From assembly GCA_032334055.1 (NCBI GenBank), contig JAUOZS010000001.1:620001-684000 (forward strand): 64,000 bases of DNA, in the 5' to 3' direction. The first letter of the stretch is position 1, and every line of letters begins with the position of its first letter. Shown here one piece after another: positions 8,500 through 17,316 of this stretch. A program made the translations under genes and the position numbers. Origin of the DNA: Selenomonadales bacterium 4137-cl (GTDB lineage: Bacteria; Bacillota; Negativicutes; Sporomusales; UBA7701). Under the pieces are notes generated by a model, which had not been told where the DNA came from, searched no databases, and saw nothing but the letters and a program-made list of their open reading frames with translations.

Positions 8500-8892
8500 A
8501 TGTTAATTAATTACAAAGACGCTAACGGCAATTCTATTGAACTTGAGGTGTCCGATGAGGTCGGTACCTTCTATCTTAGTTCAGTGGAAGCGGAAAAGAA
8601 AAATACACGAAGAGCAACACGCGCTGACCGCCACACCTCACTTGAATCCTTTGTATATGAAGATAAAAGATTCTTCGATGCCGGTGTCAACTTGCTTGCC
8701 GATTTTATTGAATCCGAATTCATCAAAAACGCCATGTCGCATCTGACCGAACGGCAGCAGTACCTCATCCGAAAAACTTGTCTTGAGGGCTGGAAATATA
8801 CCGAACTTGCCGCCTTGGAGGGGGTTGACGAGTCGGCCATTCGCCACGCCGTCAACCGTGCGAAAAACAAAATCAAAAAGATTTTGTCATAG
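8500..8892 (+). CDS. Sigma-70 region 4-like HTH regulator
   Basis: A 130-residue protein. The C-terminal half (about 75-128) carries a sigma-region-4-like helix-turn-helix: LTERQQYLIRKTCLEGWKY, TELAALEGVDESAIRHAVNR, AKNKIKKIL. The N-terminal half has no recognised domain and no sigma region 2, so it is a sigma-like DNA-binding protein rather than a complete sigma factor. It is the likely early transcriptional regulator of the phage. The AGGAGG ribosome site is sequestered in an 18-base-pair hairpin, which predicts translational control. Confidence 0.8.
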   Translation: MLINYKDANGNSIELEVSDEVGTFYLSSVEAEKKNTRRATRADRHTSLESFVYEDKRFFDAGVNLLADFIESEFIKNAMSHLTERQQYLIRKTCLEGWKYTELAALEGVDESAIRHAVNRAKNKIKKILS

Positions 8893-8972
8893 ACCATCCG
8901 ATTTGCCTTCCGCAGGTGGCATAAGGCAGAAGGCGCACAAGAATCAGCCTTCGGAAAGGCAAGGTGATCTGC
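8893..8972 (+). promoter_or_regulatory. Structured leader, copy A
   Basis: The stretch before the gene at 8973 matches the leader at 13202-13287 over most of its length (shared words: TCCGATT, GGTGGC, GAAGGCGCA, GCCTTCGGAA, then the ATG). Two structures compete for one strand. GAAGGC (8929-8934) can pair with GCCTTC (8947-8952). Alternatively TTGCCTTCCG (8903-8912) can pair with CGGAAAGGCAA (8952-8962), which would cover the ribosome site. This suggests a translational or protein-binding leader; nothing known was recognised. Confidence 0.6.
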
Positions 8973-9167
8973 ATGAAGCACACGCTTAGAATCAGTGTTT
9001 CAAAGGAAGAACAGAATGGCGGGATTATCGGCTGCCGCCATGTCACCGTCCGGGAGAAGCTGCTCCGAATGCTCCTCGGAGACAAACGGCGGCTGACGGT
9101 TATTATCCCTGGGGACAGCGTTAAGGCGCTGTCAATTGTTGAGGTGGGAGGTGAAAACCGTGAGTAA
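8973..9167 (+). CDS. Small hypothetical phage protein (64 aa)
   Basis: Starts MKHTLRISVSKEEQ; the ATG at 8973 is preferred over the GTG at 8964. A basic central stretch (TVREKLLRMLLGDKRRLTVIIPG) suggests a small beta-rich fold. No family is recognised. It overlaps the next gene by 8 bases and is preceded by structured leader copy A. Confidence 0.7.
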   Translation: MKHTLRISVSKEEQNGGIIGCRHVTVREKLLRMLLGDKRRLTVIIPGDSVKALSIVEVGGENRE

Positions 9168-9483
9168 AATCAAGCTGCTACTTGACCTCGCTCGTGACTT
9201 GCATTCCCTTGCAGACAGCGTTCAAGCGGTCGCGGAAGCAATGGAGGACAATGAATTCGCTGAAACGGCGCAGCCGGAAACGCCGGTACCCGTGAAGGAA
9301 GCGGAGCCGATGGTAAAGACAGTCACGCTGGAACAGGTTCGTGCGGCGCTGGCCGACAAGAGCCAACTGGGGTTTACCGCCCAGGTGCGGATTCTGTTGG
9401 AGAAGTACGGTGCGCCAAAACTCAGTCAGATCGATCCGGCGAACTATGCCGCGCTGCTGGCGGATGCGGAGAGGCTGAAATGA
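9160..9483 (+). CDS. Conserved early phage protein (often auto-named 'rrp5-like')
   Basis: A 107-residue acidic protein. Residues 1-30 are helical (KIKLLLDLARDLHSLADSVQ) and a Pro/Glu-rich linker follows. The C-terminal segment (TLEQVRAALADKSQLGFTAQ, then KYGAPKLSQIDPANYAALL) recurs in clostridial phages. Database names linking it to rRNA biogenesis are not supported by anything visible. It starts with GTG at 9160 after GGAGGTG and overlaps the DUF2800 gene by 4 bases, so it probably works with the recombination/replication proteins that follow. Confidence 0.75.
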   Translation: MSKIKLLLDLARDLHSLADSVQAVAEAMEDNEFAETAQPETPVPVKEAEPMVKTVTLEQVRAALADKSQLGFTAQVRILLEKYGAPKLSQIDPANYAALLADAERLK

Positions 9484-10616
9484 GCGGAGAAAAACGACAC
9501 GCTCTGCTGTCTGCTTCTGGCGCGCATCGCTGGCTGAACTGTACCCCATCCGCGCGGTTGGAACAGGAGTTTGAGGACAATAGCGGAGAAGCCGCAGCCG
9601 AAGGCACGGCCGCCCATGCGCTCTCGGAACACAAGCTGCGGCGCGCGCTAAAGATGCGCTCGAAGAAACCAGTTTCAAAGTACGACTCCGACGAGATGGA
9701 CAGTTACACGGGTGGCTACGTGGAGTTCGTGCTGGAACTCATCGAACAGGCAAAACAAACCTGCTCCGACTCCAAGGTGCTGATTGAGCAGCGACTAGAC
9801 TTTTCCGGGTATGTGCCGGATGGTTTCGGCACGGGCGACTGCTTGGTTATCGCGGACGGAACGCTCCACATTATCGACTTCAAGTACGGTCAGGGTGTTT
9901 TGGTGGATGCTGAGGACAACCCGCAGATGAAGCTGTATGCCCTCGGCGCCTTGGAACTCTTTGACGGCATCTATGACATCGACACGGTGTCCATGACTAT
10001 CTACCAACCTCGCCGCGAGAATGTCAGTACTCATATGGTGTACAAGGAAAGCCTGTACCAGTGGGCGGACGAAGTTCTCAAGCCCACTGCTGAACTAGCC
10101 TTTGACGGTTGCGGCGAATATCGCTGCGGCGCCTGGTGCCAGTTCTGCCGGGCGGCTGTAAAGTGCCGTGCGCGTGCGGAGGAAAAACTCAGGTTGACCC
10201 AGTTTGAGTTTGCTTTGCCGCCGCTGCTCACGGACGGGGACATTGATGAAATCCTCTCCAAGCTGGACGACCTCACCTCGTGGGCGAACGGCATCAAGGC
10301 TTACGCGCTGGAAGCGGCTGTCAGCCACGGCAAGGAGTGGAGCGGATTCAAGCTGGTGGAGGGGCGCTCCAACCGCAAGTACTCCGACGAGGATGTCGTC
10401 GCGGAGACGGCAAAGGCGGCCGGGTACCGCGATATCTATCGACAGAACCTTATTACTATCACCGAGATGGAGAAGCTTATGGGAAAATCCAAGTTCAATG
10501 AAATCCTCGGAGGGCTTATCGAAAAGCCTCCTGGGAAGCCGACGCTGGTTCCGCTTTTGGACAAGCGGCCGGCGATGAATACATCTAACGCAAAAATTGA
10601 TTTTACGGAGGGATAA
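9480..10616 (+). CDS. DUF2800 protein, Cas4/RecB-like nuclease
   Basis: A 378-residue member of the DUF2800 family, related to PD-(D/E)XK nucleases of the Cas4/RecB type. Visible features are the N-terminal HRWLNCTPS and EGTAAHALSEHKLR, the nuclease core GTGDCLVIADGTLHIIDFKYG (residues about 120-140, with the D..DFKYG acid/Lys set), and cysteines in GAWCQFCRAAVKC that fit a Cas4-like iron-sulfur cluster. It probably acts as a phage recombination exonuclease next to the DUF2815 protein and polymerase. The start overlaps the upstream stop by 4 bases. Confidence 0.88.
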   Translation: MSGEKRHALLSASGAHRWLNCTPSARLEQEFEDNSGEAAAEGTAAHALSEHKLRRALKMRSKKPVSKYDSDEMDSYTGGYVEFVLELIEQAKQTCSDSKVLIEQRLDFSGYVPDGFGTGDCLVIADGTLHIIDFKYGQGVLVDAEDNPQMKLYALGALELFDGIYDIDTVSMTIYQPRRENVSTHMVYKESLYQWADEVLKPTAELAFDGCGEYRCGAWCQFCRAAVKCRARAEEKLRLTQFEFALPPLLTDGDIDEILSKLDDLTSWANGIKAYALEAAVSHGKEWSGFKLVEGRSNRKYSDEDVVAETAKAAGYRDIYRQNLITITEMEKLMGKSKFNEILGGLIEKPPGKPTLVPLLDKRPAMNTSNAKIDFTEG

Positions 10617-10620
10617 AACC

Positions 10621-11202
10621 ATGTCAAATACAGCAAACAGAGTAAACACCGGGGCAAAAGGCAGCCCGACCAAGGTCGTCACGGGCGTTGTGCGCCTGTC
10701 TTACGCAAACGTCTGGGAACCGAAGTCCATCAACGGCGGCGCGGAGAAGTACAGCGTGAGCCTGATTATCCCCAAATCGGACACCAAGACCATCGCCGCC
10801 ATTCATGCGGCTGTCGAAGCGGCGATGGAGGAAGGGCGCGGCAAATTTGGCGGCAAGATTCCGAATAAATCCGCTCTCAAACTGCCGCTACGCGACGGCG
10901 ACATTGACCGTCCGGACGATGAAGCATACGCGGGCAGCTATTTCGTGAACGCCAACAGCAACGCCGCGCCGGAAATCGTGGATAAGTCACTCAACCCAAT
11001 TTTGAACCGTTCGGAAGTCTACTCCGGCGTGTACGCGAGGGTCAGTGTCAATTTCTACGCCTTCAATTCCAACGGCAATCGCGGAATCGCCTGCGGCCTT
11101 GGCAACATCCAGAAAGTTCGTGATGGTGAGCCGCTTGGCGGGAAAACAAGCGCCGCCGATGATTTCGTCTCGGATTACGACGGCGACGACTTTCTGGAGT
11201 AA
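10621..11202 (+). CDS. DUF2815 protein, probable ssDNA-binding/annealing protein
   Basis: A 193-residue DUF2815 family protein (GVVRLSYANVWEPKS, YSVSLIIPKSD, GSYFVNANSNAAPEIV, VYSGVYARVSVNFYAF). The acidic C-terminal tail (VSDYDGDDFLE) is typical of ssDNA-binding proteins that recruit partners through it. It likely coats single-stranded DNA during phage replication and recombination. The ATG at 10621 follows GGAGGG; the frame extends upstream without a better start. It lies between the DUF2800 nuclease and DNA polymerase, a standard trio. Confidence 0.85.
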   Translation: MSNTANRVNTGAKGSPTKVVTGVVRLSYANVWEPKSINGGAEKYSVSLIIPKSDTKTIAAIHAAVEAAMEEGRGKFGGKIPNKSALKLPLRDGDIDRPDDEAYAGSYFVNANSNAAPEIVDKSLNPILNRSEVYSGVYARVSVNFYAFNSNGNRGIACGLGNIQKVRDGEPLGGKTSAADDFVSDYDGDDFLE

Positions 11203-11224
11203 AGACAAAAAGAGCAGGGACAAG

Positions 11225-11250
11225 GGCGGCGGGATTCTTGCCGCCTTTTT
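11225..11250 (+). terminator. Terminator/attenuator before DNA polymerase
   Basis: GGCGGC (11225-11230) and GCCGCC (11240-11245) with a 9-base loop, followed by TTTTT. It sits directly upstream of the polymerase ribosome site and should lower polymerase transcription relative to the ssDNA-binding protein. Confidence 0.8.
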
Positions 11251-11266
11251 CCGCTATGGAGGGTGT

Positions 11267-13201
11267 ATGAAGAATCTGAGTTTGGATACAGAAACCTACA
11301 GCAGCGCCGACCTTGCCAAGTGCGGCGTGTATAAGTATGCCGAAGCGCCGAATTTTGAAATACTGCTACTTGGCTACGCCGTTGACGGCGGCGAAGTGAA
11401 GGTCGTTGACCTCGCGAGCGGCGAGTTTTTGCCGGAAGAGATAAAAGAAGCATTGACGGATGAAGCTGTAACAAAATGGGCGTTCAACGCGCAGTTCGAG
11501 AGGGTCTGCTTGTCGCGGCACCTCGGCGAATGGATGGAGCCTGATTCCTGGCGTTGCACGATGGTGTGGGCGGCGTACATGGGCCTTCCCCTTTCGCTTG
11601 AGGGCGCGGGTGCGGCGTTGGGTTTGGAAAAGCAGAAGCTAAAGGAAGGCAAAGAACTCATCCGCTATTTTTCTGTGCCGTGCAAGCCTTCAAAAACTAA
11701 CGGCGGCCGCACACGCAATCTGCTGGTAGATGCGCCGGACAAATGGGAACAGTTCAAAGCCTACAATGCCCGCGACGTAGAAACCGAAGCGTCGATCCAG
11801 GCGCGCCTTCATAAATTCCCTGTGCCGGAAGATGAGTGGCGAAACTATGTCCTCGACCAAAAGATCAACGACCGTGGAATCCGGCTGGACATGGATCTGG
11901 TCAGGGAGGCTATCCACTGCAACGAACGAGCGAGGGTGGAGCTTACGAACGTTATGCGAGAACTCACTGATGTAGAGAACCCCAATTCGGTCGCCCAGAT
12001 GAAGGCGTGGCTCACGGAAAACGGGCTGGAGACCGACACCTTGGACAAGGCGGCGGTTAGGGAAATGCTCAAAACAGCGCCGGAGCCGCTCGGTCAGGTG
12101 CTGGAACTGCGTCAATCGCTCGCCAAGTCCAGCGTAAAGAAATACACAGCCATGGAGAACGCCGTCTGCAAGGACGGCAGGGCCAGAGGACTTTTGCAGT
12201 TTTACGGCGCGAATAGAACCGGCCGCTGGGCTGGCCGGCTGATTCAGGTACAAAATCTTCCGCAAAATCATCTGCCGGATTTAGCACAGGCGCGAAACCT
12301 TGTTAAGGCTGGCGACTTCGCCGCACTTGATATGCTCTATGGCTCCGCGCCGGAGGTGCTTTCTGAACTCATCCGAACAGCCTTTATTCCAAAACCGGGT
12401 TGTCAGTTTATCGTTGCCGACTTCAGTGCAATTGAAGCAAGAGTCATTGCGTGGCTTGCAGGGGAAGTGTGGCGCAATGAGGTGTTTGCCACCCACGGCA
12501 AGATCTATGAAGCTTCGGCAAGCCAGATGTTCCATGTCCCCGTGGAGGAAATCACCAAGGGTAGCCCGCTACGGCAAAAAGGCAAAATTGCGGAGCTGGC
12601 TCTCGGTTACGGCGGCTCGGTCGGTGCGCTAAAAGCGATGGGGGCGCTTGACATGGGTGTCGCCGAGGAAGAACTCCAGCCGCTGGTGACGGTATGGCGC
12701 GCTGCCAACCCCAACATCGTGCGACTTTGGTGGGACGTGGACAAAGCGGCCATGACCGCAGTCCGGGAACGGACGAGTGCGACAACCCATGGCATCCGCT
12801 TTGAGTGCAAAAGCGGCATGATGTTTATTACCCTGCCCTCCGGCCGGCGGCTTGCCTATGTGAAGCCCAGAATCGGGCAGAATCGCTTCGGCAGTGAGAC
12901 CGTGACTTATGAGGGGGTCGGCAGTACGAAAAAGTGGGAGCGTATTGAAACCTACGGACCTAAACTTGTTGAGAACATCGTCCAGGCGATCAGCCGTGAC
13001 ATCCTTTGTTATGCCATGCGGCGGCTGGACAGCACTGGCTTTTCCATTGTAATGAGTGTGCATGATGAAGTAGTTCTTGAGGCTGCGCAAGGCGTTTCGC
13101 TGGAAGACGTTTGCCGAACTATGGCAGAAACGCCGCCCTGGGCGGAGGGGCTACTGCTCCGTGCCGATGGTTTTATGAGCCCATTTTATAAAAAAGATTA
13201 G
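11267..13201 (+). CDS. Phage family A DNA polymerase with 3'-5' exonuclease
   Basis: A 644-residue DNA polymerase I-family enzyme of the phage type. The exonuclease domain begins LSLDTETYSS with catalytic D and E near residues 6-8. The polymerase domain shows NRTGRWAGR (O-helix region start), DFSAIEARVIAWLAG (motif A, Asp near 385) and SVHDEVVLE (motif C, HD near 599-600). There is no 5'-nuclease domain. It replicates the phage genome with the primase-helicase downstream. The open frame runs upstream in another gene's shadow; the ATG at 11267 with GGAGGG is the start. Confidence 0.93.
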   Translation: MKNLSLDTETYSSADLAKCGVYKYAEAPNFEILLLGYAVDGGEVKVVDLASGEFLPEEIKEALTDEAVTKWAFNAQFERVCLSRHLGEWMEPDSWRCTMVWAAYMGLPLSLEGAGAALGLEKQKLKEGKELIRYFSVPCKPSKTNGGRTRNLLVDAPDKWEQFKAYNARDVETEASIQARLHKFPVPEDEWRNYVLDQKINDRGIRLDMDLVREAIHCNERARVELTNVMRELTDVENPNSVAQMKAWLTENGLETDTLDKAAVREMLKTAPEPLGQVLELRQSLAKSSVKKYTAMENAVCKDGRARGLLQFYGANRTGRWAGRLIQVQNLPQNHLPDLAQARNLVKAGDFAALDMLYGSAPEVLSELIRTAFIPKPGCQFIVADFSAIEARVIAWLAGEVWRNEVFATHGKIYEASASQMFHVPVEEITKGSPLRQKGKIAELALGYGGSVGALKAMGALDMGVAEEELQPLVTVWRAANPNIVRLWWDVDKAAMTAVRERTSATTHGIRFECKSGMMFITLPSGRRLAYVKPRIGQNRFGSETVTYEGVGSTKKWERIETYGPKLVENIVQAISRDILCYAMRRLDSTGFSIVMSVHDEVVLEAAQGVSLEDVCRTMAETPPWAEGLLLRADGFMSPFYKKD

Positions 13202-13287
13202 GAGATGACCGTCCGATTCCGCTCTCCGGGGTGGCTTATACCGAAGGCGCAAAACAAAAATTCATGCCTTCGGAAGGAACGATCAGT
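13202..13287 (+). promoter_or_regulatory. Structured leader, copy B
   Basis: Homologous to leader copy A at 8893-8972. CCGAAGGC (13241-13248) pairs perfectly with GCCTTCGG (13266-13273), directly before the ribosome site AAGGA (13274-13278) of the antirepressor gene. A weaker alternative pairs an upstream TTCCG with CGGAA and would mask the ribosome site. Conservation of stem, loop region and spacing between two unrelated genes points to a shared regulatory RNA element. Confidence 0.6.
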
Positions 13288-14070
13288 ATGAACAAACTTC
13301 AGATTTTCTCCTACGAGGGAAAAGAGGTTAGAACCATCCAGAAAGACGGCGAGCCGTGGTGGGTGCTCAAAGATGTGTGCGAGGTGCTTGAGATTGGGAA
13401 CAGTCGCGATGTTACTGCTCGCCTGGATGAAGATGAAAAGGGCGTCGGCATTATCGACACCCTTGGCGGACGGCAAGAATTGACGGTAATCAACGAGAGC
13501 GGGTTATATAACGTGATTCTGCTTTCTCGCAAGCCGGAAGCCAAGCACTTCAAACGCTGGGTTACCCACGAGGTTCTCCCGCAAATCCGCCGGCACGGTG
13601 CGTACATGACCACTGACAAATTGGAAGCGCTCATGAACGATCCCGATGCCTGGATTCAGCTGTTGACCACACTCAAACAGGAGCGGCAGGAAAAAGCGCG
13701 GCTCCAACTCCAAGCCGTCGAGGACAAGCCGAAAGTGGTGTTCGCCGATGCGGTGTCGGTATCTGACGGCACTATCCTCATTGGCGAGCTGGCAAAAATA
13801 CTCAAAGGCAACGGCGTCGATATCGGGCAAAACCGACTGTTTGAACGACTCCGTCAGGACGGCTTCCTCATCAAACGCAAGGGAACCGATTACAACGCGC
13901 CGACCCAGAGGTCAATGGAACTGGGGCTGTTCCGGGTGAAAGAGACCGCCATCACCCATTCGGACGGTCACGTCACCATCAGCAAGACGACCAAGGTGAC
14001 TGGCAAAGGGCAGCAGTATTTCGTCAACTACTTTCCCGCCGGAGGAGGGAGCATTGATGGACAGGCGTAA
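13288..14070 (+). CDS. BRO-N/KilAC-type phage antirepressor
   Basis: A 260-residue protein. The N-terminal BRO-N domain (residues about 1-105) has IFSYEGKEVRTIQKDGEPWW, VLKDVCEVLEIGNSRD and ESGLYNVILLSRKPEAKHFK. The C-terminal KilAC/ANT domain (about 150-255) has ISVSDGT-like DAVSVSDGTILIGELAKILK, RLFERLRQDGFLIKRKG and TAITHSDGHVTIS. Such proteins usually bind and inactivate phage repressors. The ATG at 13288 is chosen because the longer frame runs through the structured leader. Its 3' end overlaps the next gene by 14 bases. Confidence 0.9.
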   Translation: MNKLQIFSYEGKEVRTIQKDGEPWWVLKDVCEVLEIGNSRDVTARLDEDEKGVGIIDTLGGRQELTVINESGLYNVILLSRKPEAKHFKRWVTHEVLPQIRRHGAYMTTDKLEALMNDPDAWIQLLTTLKQERQEKARLQLQAVEDKPKVVFADAVSVSDGTILIGELAKILKGNGVDIGQNRLFERLRQDGFLIKRKGTDYNAPTQRSMELGLFRVKETAITHSDGHVTISKTTKVTGKGQQYFVNYFPAGGGSIDGQA

Positions 14071-14482
14071 CAGCGAGGGCTATCCAGACCTCACCGCCGC
14101 CGAAGCCTTGGCAAATGTGGCGCGGGAAGAAAGGGCAAAGTCAAAGCAATACCGTCCGCTCGTTTACATCTGCTCTCCTTTCGCGGGCGAGACCGAATAC
14201 AACATCAGCCGTGCGCGGGGCTACTGTCGGTTTGCGGTCGGAAACGGGTGCATTCCCCTCGCGCCGCACCTCCACTTTCCGCAGTTTATGGACGATGATG
14301 ACCGCAAGCAGCGTGAACTCGGAATATTTTTCGCTCTTGTCCTGCTTGGCAAATGCGATGAGGTTTGGGTGTTCGGCGGCAGGGTGTCGGACGGCATGGC
14401 GCGGGAGATTGACACAGCCAGACAACGGGGCATCCAAGTTCGGCGGTTCAACGAGAAATGTGAGGAGGTACAAGGCGCATGA
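14057..14482 (+). CDS. DUF4406/nucleoside deoxyribosyltransferase-like protein
   Basis: A 141-residue protein with VYICSPFAGE near residue 37, then GCIPLAPHLHFPQF, ELGIFFALVLLGKCDEVWVFG and SDGMAREIDTARQRG. This pattern fits DUF4406 and the nucleoside 2-deoxyribosyltransferase-like fold. A role in phage nucleotide metabolism is plausible but unproven. The ATG at 14057 follows GGAGGAGGG; a TTG at 14054 is also possible. It overlaps the primase gene by 4 bases. Confidence 0.78.
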   Translation: MDRRNSEGYPDLTAAEALANVAREERAKSKQYRPLVYICSPFAGETEYNISRARGYCRFAVGNGCIPLAPHLHFPQFMDDDDRKQRELGIFFALVLLGKCDEVWVFGGRVSDGMAREIDTARQRGIQVRRFNEKCEEVQGA

Positions 14483-16872
14483 AGATTGCCATCGGCAACA
14501 GTCGTATGGATAAGAAATGGAAAAACAAAGACATCTCCTGGGAGGACTTTAAAAACGCCGTCCGCACGACAAAACGCACGACGGAAACCGTCGCTGAATT
14601 TCGCAAGATGAGCAAAGCACAACAGGATTGCGTGAAAGACATCGGTGGTTTCGTTGGCGGTGCCTTGCGTGAGGGCAAGCGCAGAAATGGATATGTCCTT
14701 TGCCGCTGCCTGCTTACTCTTGATATGGACTACGCCGTACCCGGCGTATGGAAACAGATAGAAGCACTCCATGACTGGTCGTGCTGCATTTACAGCACCC
14801 ATAAGCACACGCCGGAAGCGCCGCGCCTACGGCTCATCATTCCGCTGGCACGCGAGGTTAGTGAAGACGAATACCCCGCTCTGGGACGCATAGTGGCAAA
14901 AGAAATCGGAATTGACGCCTTTGACGACACCACCTATGAGCCCTCACGGCTGATGTACTGGCCGTCTACCTCGTCAGACGGAGAATTCGTCTTCAGGGAA
15001 AAGGATGGCGCATTGCTTGAACCGGGTGAGTACCTCTCCAAATATGCCGACTGGCGCGATACCTCCGTGTGGCCGACTTCGAAGCGGCAATCCGAGGTCA
15101 TAAGCCGCAGCCTGAAACAACAGGCAGACCCTCTTACAAAAGAAGGCATTGTCGGCGCATTCTGCAGGGTTTATACCGTTGAGGACGCCATGGGTACATT
15201 CCTCTCGGATGTTTACGAGCCAAGCGCGATGGAAGGTCGCTACGACTATATCCCCGCCGACTCAAGCGCTGGCGTGGTTATTTACGAGGGCAAGTTCGCC
15301 TATTCGCACCACGCCACCGACCCGGTCTGCGGGAAGCTATTGAACGCCTTTGACTTGGTACGGCTCCACAAGTACGGCGATATGGACGACAAGGCATCGT
15401 TCAGGGCGATGTGTGGACTGGCTCTTGGTGACGTGAAGGTGAAAACCGACATGGCTGAAATGGCAAAGGTTCAGGCGGCTGAGGAATTCAGCGACCGTGA
15501 AGAGGACCCCTTCCCTTTCATCATTTCGGGCAAGCGCGGAAACGCATCCGTAAGTCCGCCAAGGCTGGCTCAGTATTTCCGTGACAACAACTGCTACTTT
15601 CTGACCAGAGGGCAATCTGGCGGCGTTGCGTTCTGGATATACGGGGATGGCGTGTATAAGAAAATCTCGGACATAGCCGTCAAGGGCACGCTGATGCGGT
15701 ATGTGACAGCCTTTTCCCAGGACTTGGTGAAAACGGCCGAAATGACTGAAGCCTACAACCAGCTTGCGGCAGATGACAACTACAGAGATTTGGAGGAACT
15801 GGACGCCGATGAGAGCATCGTGGCGCTTGAAAACGGGCTGTACCATCTGGACACGGGAGCGCTTACCCCGCATACACCGGACTACTTAGGCACCATTAAG
15901 CTGCCGCTTTGCTGGAACCCGGATGAAAAAGAAGCTGTGGTATTTAACAGGTTTCTCTCTGAACTGACTGGCGGCGACGCGGAGAAGCAGCAGTTTCTGA
16001 AAGAGTTCATCGGCGTGGCGCTGTCCAACATCAAGGGCTACAAAACGAAAAAGGCGCTGTTCCTCGTCGGCGAGGGCAACACGGGCAAAAGCCAGATAAG
16101 GGCGCTGGTCGAGCGGCTACTCGGCGCGGAGAACTGTGCCAGCGTGGATTTGGCGACCCTTGAGCGGCGATTCGGCACCGGGCTTGCCTTCGGCAAAAGG
16201 CTTGTGGGAAGCAACGACCTCGGTTTTGCCGACTTGCCGGAATTACAGGTGTTCAAGCAACTTACGGGCGGCGACAGTATGCTCATGGAAAACAAGTTCG
16301 CCGATGGATTCACCGCCGTCTACAACGGGGTTCTGTGGTTTTCCATGAACCGGCTTCCAAGTTTCGGCGGCGACCGTGGGAGACACGTTTTTGAGCGCAT
16401 CGCGATTATCGAGTGCGGCAAACCATGCCCCGCCGAGCGTCAGGACAGAGGGCTTCTCGACAAGATGTACGCCGAGCGAGAAGCGGTAGTCCGCGAATGC
16501 CTGTACGCTGCAGGCGAAGTCGTGAAAAGAGGTTACAGGTTCAGTATTCCGGGTTCTTCGGAAGAAGCGACCAAACGGTACGAAATGGAGCTTTCCACCG
16601 TAAAATCCTTTGTCAGCGAATTTTGCGAGCTATTCCAGGACGGCAACTGGGCGGGCATCAAAAGTTCGGAACTCTACCGCCACTACCGCGACTGGTGCGG
16701 GATGAACGGTTACCGGGCTGCGTCCGCGAAGATGTTCACGCGAGAAGCAGCCGAGCACTACGGGCTGAACGTGAAGGAATTCAAGACGCACAAACGCGAC
16801 GGCGATTACTACGCTCTGCGCTTCAACGGCCTTGGCAAAGAGGAATTCGGCTTCCTGGGAATTGCGGAGTAG
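14479..16872 (+). CDS. Phage primase-helicase, P4/D5 type
   Basis: A 797-residue protein. The N-terminal part (about 1-330) has primase-like features (LLTLDMDYAVPGVWKQIEAL, SRLMYWPSTS). The C-terminal superfamily 3 helicase carries the Walker A motif GEGNTGKS near residue 531, then NDLGFADLPELQVFKQLTGGD (about 580-600), VLWFSMNRLPSF and a P4-family C-terminal winged region. It should prime and unwind the phage origin. The start overlaps the upstream stop. The following 186-base gap contains an origin-like inverted repeat. Confidence 0.9.
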   Translation: MKIAIGNSRMDKKWKNKDISWEDFKNAVRTTKRTTETVAEFRKMSKAQQDCVKDIGGFVGGALREGKRRNGYVLCRCLLTLDMDYAVPGVWKQIEALHDWSCCIYSTHKHTPEAPRLRLIIPLAREVSEDEYPALGRIVAKEIGIDAFDDTTYEPSRLMYWPSTSSDGEFVFREKDGALLEPGEYLSKYADWRDTSVWPTSKRQSEVISRSLKQQADPLTKEGIVGAFCRVYTVEDAMGTFLSDVYEPSAMEGRYDYIPADSSAGVVIYEGKFAYSHHATDPVCGKLLNAFDLVRLHKYGDMDDKASFRAMCGLALGDVKVKTDMAEMAKVQAAEEFSDREEDPFPFIISGKRGNASVSPPRLAQYFRDNNCYFLTRGQSGGVAFWIYGDGVYKKISDIAVKGTLMRYVTAFSQDLVKTAEMTEAYNQLAADDNYRDLEELDADESIVALENGLYHLDTGALTPHTPDYLGTIKLPLCWNPDEKEAVVFNRFLSELTGGDAEKQQFLKEFIGVALSNIKGYKTKKALFLVGEGNTGKSQIRALVERLLGAENCASVDLATLERRFGTGLAFGKRLVGSNDLGFADLPELQVFKQLTGGDSMLMENKFADGFTAVYNGVLWFSMNRLPSFGGDRGRHVFERIAIIECGKPCPAERQDRGLLDKMYAEREAVVRECLYAAGEVVKRGYRFSIPGSSEEATKRYEMELSTVKSFVSEFCELFQDGNWAGIKSSELYRHYRDWCGMNGYRAASAKMFTREAAEHYGLNVKEFKTHKRDGDYYALRFNGLGKEEFGFLGIAE

Positions 16873-16884
16873 GCAGGCTGTGAC

Positions 16885-17014
16885 CTGTGTGGTCGCTGTG
16901 ATGGAATTTTCTTATTCTTCGCGTCTGAGCAAAACGCAAGAACGTGCTTTGGAGAAAAAAGAAATTAAATAATAGTATAAACGCGCGCGAGGATTCCATC
17001 ACCCTATCACACAG
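16885..17014. repeat. Long imperfect inverted repeat, possible replication origin
   Basis: The arm at 16885-16907 (ending GTGATGGAAT, 16898-16907) matches in inverse the arm at 16993-17014 (starting ATTCCATCAC, 16993-17002). The ten inner base pairs are perfect and the outer halves, with CTGTGTG/CACACAG, are imperfect. The arms enclose about 85 AT-rich bases. The location right after the primase-helicase fits an origin or a binding site for replication proteins. This is inferred from position and symmetry only. Confidence 0.45.
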
Positions 17015-17058
17015 CGCACATCCATAACAAAAACCTGAAATCATAGGAGGATCAATAT

Positions 17059-17316
17059 ATGAATTTACAGCTAACGATAGAATCTTTCGCGGAATTCAAG
17101 ACGAACGGAGGGATGGCGCGGCTCCTGCGTGTCCGTGACGCAAACGGCTCCCTTCTTTGCCACTGCGTACAGTATCGTGGCGGCGGTCATTATTTCACGA
17201 CCGCCGCAGAGGTGTATGCGTATTGTATTGGGCGTGGATGGATGGCCAAAAGCCAAGACCCATATCACATTTTTCATCCAGACTTTGTGCGGGCAAACGG
17301 GGTGGGCGGCTTATGA
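17059..17316 (+). CDS. Hypothetical phage protein (85 aa)
   Basis: Starts MNLQLTIESF after an AGGAGG ribosome site about 8 bases upstream. It contains VQYRGGGHYFTTAAEVYAY, with an aromatic-rich strand-helix look, and ends in a short Gly-rich tail. No family is recognised. It overlaps the VRR-NUC gene by 4 bases, so it is translated with the nuclease. Confidence 0.72.
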   Translation: MNLQLTIESFAEFKTNGGMARLLRVRDANGSLLCHCVQYRGGGHYFTTAAEVYAYCIGRGWMAKSQDPYHIFHPDFVRANGVGGL

